Positions 1 to 8,582 of a stretch of DNA of 20,039 nucleotides are shown here, piece by piece. This DNA is from an uncultured Catenibacterium sp. Its GTDB lineage: Bacteria; Bacillota_I; Bacilli_A; Erysipelotrichales; Coprobacillaceae. The translations under genes and the position numbers were made by a program. Every line of letters starts with the position of its first letter. Positions within the stretch are counted from its first letter, which is position 1. The notes beneath the pieces were generated by a model that had not been told where the DNA came from, searched no databases, and was given only the letters and a program-made list of their open reading frames with translations. The stretch spans positions 1 to 20,039 of the forward strand of contig NZ_UQGV01000037.1 in NCBI RefSeq assembly GCF_900540665.1. The letters are read 5' to 3'.

Positions 1-18
1 TTTTAAAAATTTATTCAT
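1..18 (-). CDS. Start of an unidentified gene, cut by the window edge
   Basis: Only six codons (M-N-K-F-L-K) lie in the window. The ATG overlaps the ligA stop in an ATGA arrangement, and an AAGGAGG ribosome site (29-35, inside the last ligA codons) lies 10 bases upstream, which is ideal. The gene is therefore very likely real and co-transcribed with ligA. Too little is visible to name it. In many Firmicutes a lipoprotein gene or gatC follows ligA, but nothing here decides between these or anything else. Confidence 0.6.
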
Positions 19-2000
19 AGTCCGCTAGCCTCCTTAAATGCTGATTCATTCATGATTGAAATACCAAGATCAACTGCTTTCGTATATTTAGATCCTGGAT
101 TTTCCCCAACAATCACTAAATCTGTTTTCTTTGATACACTACCTGTGACATTCGCACCCTGACTTGTTAGATAATCTTTAATCTGTTTTCTTGTCATAAG
201 TGTTAATGTACCAGTAATAACGACTGTCTTATCTCTAAATGGATTATCACCTTCCTGACGGACTTTTAAATAATCCATATTGAGTCCTAACTCCTTCAAA
301 TGGGCAATCATCTCTAAATTACGTTCATTACGTTTAAATGCTGCAAGAGAAGAAGCAATTGTATCACCTACATCCTTAATACTTGTTAATTGTACATAAT
401 TCGCATTAAGAAGTGCATCCATTGAACCAAAGTGATAAGCAAGTGTATCTGCCATCTTTGCTCCAATTCCTTTAATACCTAAACCAAATAAAAGCTTTTC
501 TAGAGAATTGGCTTTACTATTCTCAATCGCTTCTAAGAGTTTATCCATGGATTTCTTCCCAAAACCTTCAATATCCATGATTTCTTTTTCATGTACACCA
601 AGATGATAAATATCTTCAATACATGTCACAAAACCTAAGTTATAGAACTGTTCAATGATCTTATCACCAAGTCCATCAATATTCATTGCTTCACGACTTG
701 CAAAATGGATCAGCTTCTCAATCTTCTTTGAGTCGCATTCTTCATTCATGCAATAATAAGCTGCTTCATTAGGTTTTCTTACAAGTGGAGAACCACACTT
801 AGGACATACCGTAATCATCTTAAAAGGTATTTCATGACCCGTACGTCTTTCTTTAATAGCAGAAACAACCTCAGGGATGACATCTCCTGCTTTTCTTACA
901 ATAACATCATCACCTATACGAATATCTTTGCGTATACAATTATCTTCATTATGAAGTGTAGCACGCTGTACGAGTGAACCAGCAACACGTACCGGCTCTA
1001 AGACTGCATTAGGTGTAATCTGTCCTGTACGTCCAATAGTAAAGATAATATCCTTAAGTTTTGTAATAACTTCTTCTGCTGGGAACTTATAAGCAATAGC
1101 CCATTTAGGCACCTTTGCTGTATAGCCCAGTCTTCTTTGTGAATCAAGATCATTGACCTTAATAACCACACCATCAATATCATAAGGAAGTGTTGGTCTT
1201 AGTTTTGCTACTTCTTCAATATAGTTCCATACTTCCTGAATAGTCTTGCATTTACGTGTATAAGGATTTGTCTTAAATCCAAGATCCTTTATTTTCTCTA
1301 AGCATTCATAATGTGTAGAAGCATTGAGCTGTGACGCTTCTGGCACATGATATAAGAAAGCATCAAGTCCTCTTTTTGCTGCCACACGGCTGTCTAACTG
1401 TCTAATACTGCCCGCTGCTGCATTACGACAATTCGCAAAGAGAGGAAGACCTGCATCAGTACGCTCTTCATTTAATCTTTCCAATGCCTTTTTAGGCATG
1501 ATGATTTCACCACGTACTTCTAGTGGTCCTTTAAAATCAATATGAAGAGGAATAGAACGGATAGTCTTTACGTTGTGTGTAATATCTTCACCCACAATCC
1601 CGTTTCCTCTTGTTGCACCATACTGCAGAACTCCATCCTGATATATAAGTGACACGGATAACCCATCCAATTTGAGTTCACATATATATTCTGGATTAGG
1701 AATCACATCTGTGACACGATCATTGAAGGTATAGACTTCATCTTCATTAAAGATATCACCAAGTGACATCATCATACGCTGATGTGTCACCTTCTTGAAA
1801 CCTTCTAATACTTCTCCACCCACTCTCTGGCTAGGAGAATCTGTTGTAATCCAGGCAGGATTAGCCTGTTCAATACAGATTAATTCTTCCATTAAACGGT
1901 CATATTCCTGGTCACTTACAGTAGGATTGTCCTGTACATAGTATTCATAGTTATATTTATTTAATAAGGCTTTTAATTCATTAAGTCTTTCAAATGACAT
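15..2000 (-). CDS. ligA: NAD-dependent DNA ligase LigA
   Basis: Seals nicks in DNA using NAD+, acting in replication and repair. Numbering from the first in-frame Met (three residues upstream of the chosen start), the adenylation motif K-L-D-G has its catalytic Lys near 113, and DIDGVVIK follows near 277-284. An OB-fold, a four-cysteine zinc finger (C402, C405, C420, C425), helix-hairpin-helix repeats and a C-terminal BRCT domain (about 590 to the end) complete the family order. The length (661) is normal for the family. I chose the second Met (ATG at 2000) because AAAAGGA (2010-2016) touches the first ATG at 2009 with no spacer but sits 9 bases from the second. It follows pcrA by 60 bases, and the next gene overlaps its stop. 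Confidence 0.97.
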   Translation of the reverse strand: MSFERLNELKALLNKYNYEYYVQDNPTVSDQEYDRLMEELICIEQANPAWITTDSPSQRVGGEVLEGFKKVTHQRMMMSLGDIFNEDEVYTFNDRVTDVIPNPEYICELKLDGLSVSLIYQDGVLQYGATRGNGIVGEDITHNVKTIRSIPLHIDFKGPLEVRGEIIMPKKALERLNEERTDAGLPLFANCRNAAAGSIRQLDSRVAAKRGLDAFLYHVPEASQLNASTHYECLEKIKDLGFKTNPYTRKCKTIQEVWNYIEEVAKLRPTLPYDIDGVVIKVNDLDSQRRLGYTAKVPKWAIAYKFPAEEVITKLKDIIFTIGRTGQITPNAVLEPVRVAGSLVQRATLHNEDNCIRKDIRIGDDVIVRKAGDVIPEVVSAIKERRTGHEIPFKMITVCPKCGSPLVRKPNEAAYYCMNEECDSKKIEKLIHFASREAMNIDGLGDKIIEQFYNLGFVTCIEDIYHLGVHEKEIMDIEGFGKKSMDKLLEAIENSKANSLEKLLFGLGIKGIGAKMADTLAYHFGSMDALLNANYVQLTSIKDVGDTIASSLAAFKRNERNLEMIAHLKELGLNMDYLKVRQEGDNPFRDKTVVITGTLTLMTRKQIKDYLTSQGANVTGSVSKKTDLVIVGENPGSKYTKAVDLGISIMNESAFKEASGL

Positions 2001-2009
2001 CTTACTCAT

Positions 2010-2016
2010 TCCTTTT
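2010..2016 (-). promoter_or_regulatory. ligA ribosome binding site that decides the start
   Basis: AAAAGGA abuts the upstream in-frame ATG at 2009, so it cannot serve that codon, but it is 9 bases from the ATG at 2000. This favours the shorter protein. Confidence 0.6.
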
Positions 2017-2024
2017 CTTTTGGT

Positions 2025-2033
2025 ATTATAACA
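2025..2033 (-). promoter_or_regulatory. Possible extended -10 promoter for ligA
   Basis: The minus strand reads TGTTATAAT in the pcrA-ligA gap: a perfect -10 with the TGn extension. No good -35 is present at 16-18 bases, which extended -10 promoters tolerate. It may give ligA transcription independent of pcrA. Confidence 0.45.
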
Positions 2034-2060
2034 AAATTCTCACGATAATAAAACCGAAAA

Positions 2061-4193
2061 TCAGTTTGATAAGCGCTTTAAAGCATGATGACCTCCCATT
2101 AAAGTCTTGATTCCATGAGGAACTTCAAAGGCAACATCAACAAGTGGTCCATTGACTTTGACAACAACACCCTTACCAAATATATCATGATCGACTAAAT
2201 CTCCGACCTTCCAATCACTCACGCCGTTATCTCCAATTAAATCTGTATAAGATTCATGAACATAATTACGTGTCTTAAACTTTGAAGGCCTTCCTACATG
2301 TTCAACATGGTCGCGTCCTATTTCATCTACAAATCGAGATGTAACCTTAGGAGATTGAGACACAAAGCTAAATCCTTGGCTATCAGTGAGATAAAGACGC
2401 TTTTTAGCACGTGTAAAGGCAACATAAGCCAGTCTTCTTTCTTCCTCTAATCCTTCATCTCCCCCTTCACTCATTGTTCTTTCAGAAGGGAAAATGCCTT
2501 CAGAGAGGCCTGATACAAAGACATAGTCAAACTCTAGTCCTTTAGCCATATGAATACTCATAAGTGAAACATAATCACCTGTACTATTTTCATCCTGAGA
2601 TGTATAAAGCGCAATATCCTGTAAATAAGATTCAAAGTCAGGTGTTTCTGGATGTGTATTGACATAAGTATCAATAGAATTCTTTAATTCCATCAAGTTT
2701 TCAATACGGTTATCTTCCTGTCCATCCTTCATCAGTTTCAAATAACCAGTATCTTTTAATAAATCTTCATAAGTATCAGCAAGACTCTTATCAGACACTC
2801 TTGCTTTTTCAATCACTTCTACAAGTTCTTTTAGTCCTTTTTTCGCCTTGCCGCCTATACCTGTTTCATCTAGGAAGAAGCAGACTGCTTCATAATTAGA
2901 AACACCATGTCTTGTAGCTGTTAATGTGATCTTTTCTAATGTTTTTGCACCAATTCCTCGAGAAGGTGTGTTGACAACACGTTCAAATGAAAGATCATCC
3001 CCCATGACTACAAGTCTAATATAGCTTAAAGCATCTTTGACTTCTTTACGGTTAAAGAATTTTAATCCACCAAAGATCTTATAAGGAATCTGTCTGCGAA
3101 TCATCTCCTGTTCAATAGAACGAGATAAATAATTCGCACGATAGAATACCGCAATATGGGATTCAGACACACCGGATTGTGTAATCTTCTGGATTGTATC
3201 ACAGATATATTTTGATTCTGCATCTTCACTTACTGCCGCATAATGAATGACTTTATCTCCTTCTTCTAATTCAGAGAATAAGTCTTTTTCTAATCTGTTC
3301 TTGTTTTTCTTAATAAGATTATTGGAGATATCAAGGATTGTTTTAGTAGAACGATAGTTCTGATCTAATATAACTGTTTTCACATTTTGATAGTCTTTAT
3401 CAAAGTTCATGATATAGTTCACATCACTGCCTCTAAAAGAATAGATTGTCTGATCTGGATCTCCTACAACACAGATAATAGAATCCTGGGCAAAATAATG
3501 AATCAGATTATACTCAATAGAACCTACATCCTGGAATTCATCCACATGAACAAACTGATAACGTCTAGACCATCTAGATACAATATCAGGATTATCCTGG
3601 AAGATCTTTAGTGTATTTATAAGAAGATCATCAAAGTCCATCATATTGTGATCTTCTTTATATTTTTCATACATAGCATAAATTTCTGCTTTATGTTTTT
3701 CTCCTGGCATATTACCTGCAAGCTGTACTGCTTTGGCAGGAGAAACAAAGTTGACCTTATATGAAGAGATATAGTTTATCATAGATTTAATACTAATTGA
3801 TTTCTGGTCTATTTCTTTTTCTTTATATAACTTTTTAATAAGTGATTTCTGGTCTTCTTCATCCATAATGATGAAGTTATGAGGATAACCAATGGCTGTA
3901 GAATGTTGTCTTAGTACGCGTACACATAAAGAGTGGATGGTACAGATTGTTGTACCTAAAGATGTACCTAGAATGTTTTCTACTCTTGTCTTCATTTCAT
4001 TGGCTGCTTTATTAGTAAATGTGATAGCGAGAATGTTATGAGGATTAACTCCTACTTCTTCAATTAAATATGCAATACGATATGTGACAACACGTGTTTT
4101 TCCTGAACCCGCACCAGCAATGATTCTTAAGTGTCCATCTAGATAAGTAGCTGCTTCTAGCTGTTTAGGGTTTAATAATTGACTAAGTTCCAT
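2061..4193 (-). CDS. pcrA: ATP-dependent DNA helicase PcrA (UvrD/Rep family)
   Basis: Superfamily 1A 3'-5' helicase for nucleotide excision repair, replication restart and plasmid replication. Walker A AGAGSGKT is at 26-33, Walker B VDEFQD at 217-222 (family form usually DEYQD), GDPDQTIYSFRGS at 244-256, then the QNYRST motif. Near the C-terminus are MSIHMAKGLEF (motif V) and RRLAYVAFTRAKKRLYL (motif VI). The tail (GDLVDHDIFGKGVV and onward) matches the Tudor-like domain by which PcrA contacts RNA polymerase. The length of 710 is close to family norm. The start has AAGGAGGA at 4202-4209, nine bases upstream. It precedes ligA, a common Firmicutes pairing, and lies just after the terminator of the pyr block. 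Confidence 0.96.
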   Translation of the reverse strand: MELSQLLNPKQLEAATYLDGHLRIIAGAGSGKTRVVTYRIAYLIEEVGVNPHNILAITFTNKAANEMKTRVENILGTSLGTTICTIHSLCVRVLRQHSTAIGYPHNFIIMDEEDQKSLIKKLYKEKEIDQKSISIKSMINYISSYKVNFVSPAKAVQLAGNMPGEKHKAEIYAMYEKYKEDHNMMDFDDLLINTLKIFQDNPDIVSRWSRRYQFVHVDEFQDVGSIEYNLIHYFAQDSIICVVGDPDQTIYSFRGSDVNYIMNFDKDYQNVKTVILDQNYRSTKTILDISNNLIKKNKNRLEKDLFSELEEGDKVIHYAAVSEDAESKYICDTIQKITQSGVSESHIAVFYRANYLSRSIEQEMIRRQIPYKIFGGLKFFNRKEVKDALSYIRLVVMGDDLSFERVVNTPSRGIGAKTLEKITLTATRHGVSNYEAVCFFLDETGIGGKAKKGLKELVEVIEKARVSDKSLADTYEDLLKDTGYLKLMKDGQEDNRIENLMELKNSIDTYVNTHPETPDFESYLQDIALYTSQDENSTGDYVSLMSIHMAKGLEFDYVFVSGLSEGIFPSERTMSEGGDEGLEEERRLAYVAFTRAKKRLYLTDSQGFSFVSQSPKVTSRFVDEIGRDHVEHVGRPSKFKTRNYVHESYTDLIGDNGVSDWKVGDLVDHDIFGKGVVVKVNGPLVDVAFEVPHGIKTLMGGHHALKRLSN

Positions 4194-4222
4194 ATTTCAA
4201 ATCCTCCTTATTCGCACCACTT

Positions 4223-4231
4223 AATATAACA
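4223..4231 (-). promoter_or_regulatory. Possible extended -10 promoter for pcrA
   Basis: The minus strand reads TGTTATATT just downstream of the pyrD terminator and about 30 bases before the pcrA start. The -10 is five of six with a TGn extension; no convincing -35 is visible. Its place after a terminator fits a fresh start for pcrA-ligA. Confidence 0.35.
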
Positions 4232-4256
4232 TAAAAAAGAGTGCTAAGCACTCTTT
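4231..4256 (-). terminator. Rho-independent terminator after pyrD
   Basis: The minus strand has AAAGAGTGC, a three-base loop and GCACTCTTT (9-bp stem), running into a six-T tract. It begins at the pyrD stop codon and ends the long UPF0223-to-pyrD block. Confidence 0.85.
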
Positions 4257-5175
4257 ATTTATATTGATGTGATTTTCCGATAATATCAGTGATGTTTTCA
4301 ATGCCCATTGCATCAAGTTCATCATTCATTTCCTGGATGATACGAGGACATGCATATGGATCTACTAAGTTGGCGCATCCAACCTGCACAGCACTTGCAC
4401 CTGCAATCATCATTTCAATCGCATCTCTACCAGTAGAAATACCACCCATACCGATTACTGGAATATTAACAGCCTGAGAGACCTGATAAACCATTCTTAA
4501 TGCAACAGGGAAGATTGCTGGTCCTGAATAACCACCTGTCTTGTTCGCAATAATAGGTTTACCTGAACGGATATCAAAACGCATACCTACTAAAGTATTG
4601 ATCATTGAGATACCATCTGCACCTGCTTCTTCTACTGCTTTCGCAATCGCAACAATATCAGTTACGTTTGGAGATAATTTAACATAAAGTGGTTTAGTGA
4701 TGACAGCCTTTACTGCACGAGTCACTTCTGCTGCCATAGCAGGATCAGTGCCAATGGCCATTCCTCCTGCATGAACGTTCGGACAGCTGATATTTAATTC
4801 TAATGCCCCAATACAGTCTTCTTTAGTTAATTTTGCAGCAGTCTGTACATAATCATCAATACAGCTTCCACCGATATTCGCAATTGCCTTACCTGAATAA
4901 ACTTCTCTTAGTTTGACTAATTCAGTTTTTATAACTTCATCAACACCTGGATTCTGTAAACCAATCGCATTTAATAAACCAGAAGGTCCTTCCGCAATAC
5001 GTGGAAGTGGGTTACCATAACGTGGTTCAAGTGTTGTACCCTTTAAACTCATAGAGCCTAATACATTAATATCATAGAACTTAGTGAATTCATAACCAAA
5101 TCCAAAAGTCCCACTTGCTGGAATAACAGGATTCTTCATATCAAGTCCTGGTAGTTTTACAGATAAATTAGCCAT
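4255..5175 (-). CDS. pyrD: Dihydroorotate dehydrogenase, class 1B catalytic subunit
   Basis: Oxidises dihydroorotate to orotate in de novo pyrimidine synthesis, passing electrons via its FMN to PyrK and then to NAD+. It is a TIM-barrel of 306 residues, normal for the class. ELNISCPN carries the active-site Cys131 typical of class 1; GMGGI (242-246) belongs to the FMN phosphate site. The start codon lies inside the end of pyrK (8-base overlap), with GAGGTGAT five bases upstream. The neighbouring pyrK makes the NAD-linked PyrDB type far more likely than the fumarate-linked 1A type. Confidence 0.96.
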   Translation of the reverse strand: MANLSVKLPGLDMKNPVIPASGTFGFGYEFTKFYDINVLGSMSLKGTTLEPRYGNPLPRIAEGPSGLLNAIGLQNPGVDEVIKTELVKLREVYSGKAIANIGGSCIDDYVQTAAKLTKEDCIGALELNISCPNVHAGGMAIGTDPAMAAEVTRAVKAVITKPLYVKLSPNVTDIVAIAKAVEEAGADGISMINTLVGMRFDIRSGKPIIANKTGGYSGPAIFPVALRMVYQVSQAVNIPVIGMGGISTGRDAIEMMIAGASAVQVGCANLVDPYACPRIIQEMNDELDAMGIENITDIIGKSHQYK

Positions 5176-5926
5176 TGATAATCACCTCATCTGAAGAAAG
5201 AACTGGTCCTTCTACACAAATTCTCTTATATGGTTTAGTTTTTACTTTACATGAACATCCCATGCAGGCACCAAAGCCACATCCCATTCTTGCTTCAAAA
5301 GAAAGAGAACCATTATCTGGGAAGTTCTTTACTAATGCATCTAACATTGGTTCTGGACCACATGCATAGTAATGATCAAATGTTAAATTATTTTCTTTAA
5401 TGGCATCAATGACTGTACCCTTAGTACCACAAGTGCCATCCATTGTAGAAATATAAGTAGGACAAAGCTTCTTGAATTCTTCTTCGTAGAAGACATCATA
5501 AGAACCATTGAAACCTAATACTGCAGAGACCTTAACACCCTTTGCGATAAGTCTTTTTGCAAGACCATACATAGGAGGTGTACCACTTCCGCCACCTACT
5601 ACAATTACTTCATTATAATCAGTATCAGTAAAACCATTACCTAGACCAATTAATACATCTAGTTTTTCTCCTGGTTTCTTTTCTGAAAGAATCTTAGTTC
5701 CTTCACCTCTGATACGATAGATGAGTTTAATATGTGTATCATCATAATCTAAAATACTCATTGGTCTTCTTAAGTATGGCTGAAGTGAGTCATTGATCTT
5801 AATATTGATGAACTGCCCAGGTGCTGTAATAAAAGAAGCCCCTTCTCCTTCAAGTTCCATTTCAAATAGACCAGGAATTAATTCTTTATTGTAGTTGATT
5901 GTAAGAAAATCCTGATAATTCTTCAT
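5168..5926 (-). CDS. pyrK: Dihydroorotate dehydrogenase electron-transfer subunit PyrK
   Basis: FAD and [2Fe-2S] partner of PyrD that delivers electrons to NAD+. A ferredoxin-reductase-like fold is seen: the FAD motif RRPMSI (53-58), the nucleotide loop GGGSGTPP (111-118), and a C-terminal cluster motif with C216, C221, C224 and C237 (C226 lies between). The length of 252 fits. GGAGG, overlapping the end of pyrC, is six bases before the ATG. The overlap with pyrD suggests coupled, equimolar synthesis of the two subunits. Confidence 0.95.
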   Translation of the reverse strand: MKNYQDFLTINYNKELIPGLFEMELEGEGASFITAPGQFINIKINDSLQPYLRRPMSILDYDDTHIKLIYRIRGEGTKILSEKKPGEKLDVLIGLGNGFTDTDYNEVIVVGGGSGTPPMYGLAKRLIAKGVKVSAVLGFNGSYDVFYEEEFKKLCPTYISTMDGTCGTKGTVIDAIKENNLTFDHYYACGPEPMLDALVKNFPDNGSLSFEARMGCGFGACMGCSCKVKTKPYKRICVEGPVLSSDEVIING

Positions 5927-5927
5927 T

Positions 5928-7193
5928 TTATTCCTCCACTAATAATTGTCCATCGACAATATTCATAATTAATTCACCTTTTACTTTCCATCCTAAAAAA
6001 GGTGTATTGCATGCTTTAGATTTTAAATCTTCTTCTTTGATTGTATATTCCTTATTTAGGTCAAAGGCACATAGATCAGCCTTCATACCTTCTTCAATAG
6101 AAGCATCTAGGTTAAGTGTCTTTGCAGGACCAGAAGTCAAGCAGTCAAGAACTTTTTCTAGCTTAATTAAACCTTCTTCTACAATATATGTATAGATTAA
6201 TGGGAAAGCATGCTGTAAGCCGATAATACCAAATGGTGCTTTATCAATTGGTTTACTCTTTTCATCTCTTGAATGAGGTGCATGGTCTGTCGCAATAACA
6301 GTAATGACACCATCATTAACCGCCTTAATAATAGCTTCACGATCTTCTTTTGTACGAAGAGGTGGATTCATCTTATAATTAGGATGACAATCCTGAATGT
6401 TATCTTCAGTTAAAATCAAATGATGAGGTGATGTTTCACCACTAACTCTTTCACCACGTGCACGGCTTGCACCAAGTAATGCAACTGTTTCTTTTGTAGA
6501 AATATGACAGATATGATATCTATTGTGAATTTCATCTACAAGATGTAAATCACGATCTACCTGTTTATATTCACTTGCACTATTGATACCAATTAAGCCA
6601 TGTTCTTTCGCATAATGACCTTCATGAATACAGCCACCATGTAATTCAGATTCATCTTCACAATGAGCAACGATGATAGAATCGAGTGCTTTTGCACGTG
6701 TCATGGCTTCTTCCATCTTTTCGTCTTTCTGAACACCTTTACCATCATCTGAGAAACCAAGAACGATTGGCTGTTTGATATTTTCTTCCATATCAACAAC
6801 CTTCTGACCCTTTAATTCTTCTGTGATAGCACTATAAGTATATGTTTTTACCTGTGCATCCTTTTCACAGCGTTTTGTAAAGTCTTCAATTGTTTCCTTA
6901 TCATCCATACAAGGTAATGTATTGGCCATTGCGACAATAGTTCCATATCCACCATAAAGTGCTGATGCACTACCAGTAGAGATAGTTTCTTTATGTTCAA
7001 AGCCAGGTTCACGAAGATGTGTATGGATATCAATAAAGTTATGAGATAAAAGTGCTCCATGAAGATCAATCACTTTATCTGCTTCTTCATTACATGCACC
7101 AATCTTCTTGATGATGCCATCTTCAATCAATACATCTGTATCGCTGAATGATTCATGACGATACAAATGTGCATTCTTTAATAATAAACGCAT
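5928..7193 (-). CDS. pyrC: Dihydroorotase, class I
   Basis: Third step of pyrimidine synthesis: cyclises carbamoyl-aspartate to dihydroorotate. It is a 421-residue amidohydrolase with the metal-binding H57-T-H59 in DIHTHLREPG, the FSDDGKG segment and VIATDHAPH toward the C-terminus, all hallmarks of class I (Bacillus-type) enzymes. A GGGGGT ribosome site lies about six bases before the ATG. It directly follows coaD and precedes pyrK by one base. The other pyrimidine genes (pyrB, carAB, pyrE, pyrF, pyrR) are not in the window. Confidence 0.95.
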   Translation of the reverse strand: MRLLLKNAHLYRHESFSDTDVLIEDGIIKKIGACNEEADKVIDLHGALLSHNFIDIHTHLREPGFEHKETISTGSASALYGGYGTIVAMANTLPCMDDKETIEDFTKRCEKDAQVKTYTYSAITEELKGQKVVDMEENIKQPIVLGFSDDGKGVQKDEKMEEAMTRAKALDSIIVAHCEDESELHGGCIHEGHYAKEHGLIGINSASEYKQVDRDLHLVDEIHNRYHICHISTKETVALLGASRARGERVSGETSPHHLILTEDNIQDCHPNYKMNPPLRTKEDREAIIKAVNDGVITVIATDHAPHSRDEKSKPIDKAPFGIIGLQHAFPLIYTYIVEEGLIKLEKVLDCLTSGPAKTLNLDASIEEGMKADLCAFDLNKEYTIKEEDLKSKACNTPFLGWKVKGELIMNIVDGQLLVEE

Positions 7194-7196
7194 AAT

Positions 7197-7676
7197 CTAC
7201 CCCCTGTATTTTTCAATTAGTTTTTCTTCAACATATGCTGGCACAAGACCTTCAACACTATGATTATGAGATACAATCTCCTTCACAAATGATGAAGAGA
7301 CAAATGTATAAGCAAGTCGAGTCATTAAGAAAACTGTTTCAATGCCTTCATCTAAATACTGGTTTGTAAAGCACATCAAAGACTCATAGTTATAGTCTTC
7401 TGTTGCACGTAAACCACGTACAAGCACCTGTGCTCCCACTTCCCTTGCATACTCTACAGCAAGAGCACTGCTTTCGTCAATGACAACATTAGGAAACTGT
7501 TTTGTTGCTTCTCTTAACATTTCCATACGTTCTTCTACAGAAAATAAGCATGTCTTATGTGGATTAATAAAAATAGTCACATAAAGCACATCATACATCT
7601 TAGAAGCACGTTCAATAATATCAAGATGTCCATTTGTGACAGGATCAAATGTTCCTGTATATACTGCCTTTATCAA
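7197..7676 (-). CDS. coaD: Phosphopantetheine adenylyltransferase CoaD
   Basis: Transfers AMP from ATP to 4'-phosphopantetheine, the penultimate step of coenzyme A synthesis. The nucleotidyltransferase motif GTFDPVTNGH (His17) is at the N-terminus, then RGLRATEDYNYE, and SSSFVKEI near the end; 159 residues is standard. The start is TTG, overlapping the rsmD stop as TTGA, with GAGGGGG seven bases upstream. The rsmD-coaD order is conserved widely in Firmicutes. Confidence 0.96.
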   Translation of the reverse strand: MIKAVYTGTFDPVTNGHLDIIERASKMYDVLYVTIFINPHKTCLFSVEERMEMLREATKQFPNVVIDESSALAVEYAREVGAQVLVRGLRATEDYNYESLMCFTNQYLDEGIETVFLMTRLAYTFVSSSFVKEIVSHNHSVEGLVPAYVEEKLIEKYRG

Positions 7677-8230
7677 GATGAAGCCCCCTCATATTTCACG
7701 ATTTGAAGACATGTGATACCATAATTGTTTTCTTTAATAAGTCTAAAAGGTGCTTCATATTCAAGCTTCTCTTCAGTTAAATCTTCTATCACAAGAATAC
7801 AGCCATCTTTCAAGTTTCCATTATCCTTAAGTGTATGAATAATATCCTTATTGATCTTCATACCATAAGGTGGATCTAATAAAACAAGACTGAACTGAAT
7901 ACCTTCTTCCTTAAAAGTGCCTAAAGCCTTACGATAATCAGCTTTCATCACATGTGCATTTGTAATCTTTAAACTATTAATATTCTCTCTAATAACTTGA
8001 AATGCCTTATATTGTTTATCTACTGCATAAAGTTCATCCATTCCTCGGCTTAACGCTTCAATGCCAAGTCCGCCACTTCCTGCAAATAAGTCAAGACAGA
8101 TTCCTCCATCAAAATAAGGACCAATCATATTATAAAGATTCTCTTTATTTTTATCTGTCGTAGGACGTGTCTGCTTAGAAGGCACCGCCTTTAGCTGTCT
8201 ACTTTTGTATTTACCTGCTATAACGCGCAT
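7673..8230 (-). CDS. rsmD: 16S rRNA (guanine-966-N2) methyltransferase RsmD
   Basis: Methylates G966 of 16S rRNA (E. coli numbering) using S-adenosylmethionine. The SAM-binding segment DLFAGSGGLGIEALSRG and the catalytic DPPY of LLDPPYG are intact. The frame can be extended upstream, but family proteins begin M-R-V-I-A-G, so I place the start at 8230, giving 185 residues, the usual size; the extension would run entirely over ylbF. This leaves a 20-base overlap with ylbF. The ribosome site is weak (GGAAG), suggesting coupling. Confidence 0.92.
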   Translation of the reverse strand: MRVIAGKYKSRQLKAVPSKQTRPTTDKNKENLYNMIGPYFDGGICLDLFAGSGGLGIEALSRGMDELYAVDKQYKAFQVIRENINSLKITNAHVMKADYRKALGTFKEEGIQFSLVLLDPPYGMKINKDIIHTLKDNGNLKDGCILVIEDLTEEKLEYEAPFRLIKENNYGITCLQIVKYEGASS

Positions 8231-8582
8231 AACTTCTTCCAATCCTTCCCTTTGCAAGTTCATCACTGATATCATCAAAGACAATTGCAGTGATGTCATC
8301 TAACATTTCATTCAGTTCACTATAAGCACTCAAATATGCATTCATCTCTGGTATATTGTAGAGTTCTCTTCTTATATTCGTGATACGTTCCTGAAGTTTT
8401 TTCGTATCACAATAAGGTCCAAAACGTGCTAAATCTTCTTTTTCTTCATTTAAGCGATTCATTTCACGCACCAAAGACTCAACTTCAGGTAATTTGAACA
8501 CTTGAAGTGAATCATGATATGACTTGAAGCACTCTTCTTCTTTAATTACTTCTATAAGTTCTTGAATTGAATCATAAATCAT
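8211..8582 (-). CDS. ylbF: YlbF/YmcA family protein (RicF-like)
   Basis: A 123-residue, mostly helical, charged protein. Family resemblance and its place between ftsW and rsmD-coaD (B. subtilis has ylbF-ylbG-rsmD-coaD) identify it as YlbF-like. In Bacillus, YlbF, YmcA and YaaT form a complex that steers RNase Y processing and affects competence, sporulation and biofilm formation. This copy is shorter than the about 149-residue Bacillus protein and has only two cysteines (C18, C58), with no C-terminal cysteine cluster, so iron-sulfur binding may be absent. The ATG overlaps the ftsW stop (ATGA). Confidence 0.8.
   Translation of the reverse strand: MIYDSIQELIEVIKEEECFKSYHDSLQVFKLPEVESLVREMNRLNEEKEDLARFGPYCDTKKLQERITNIRRELYNIPEMNAYLSAYSELNEMLDDITAIVFDDISDELAKGRIGRSYARYSR

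Noticed and set aside
5168..7193. PyrR-type attenuator or riboswitch for the pyr genes
   Set aside because: There is no leader space: coaD, pyrC, pyrK and pyrD are separated by at most a few bases or overlap.
8231..8299. Upstream extension of rsmD
   Set aside because: The extra 23 residues overlap ylbF and resemble nothing in RsmD; family proteins begin at MRVIAG.
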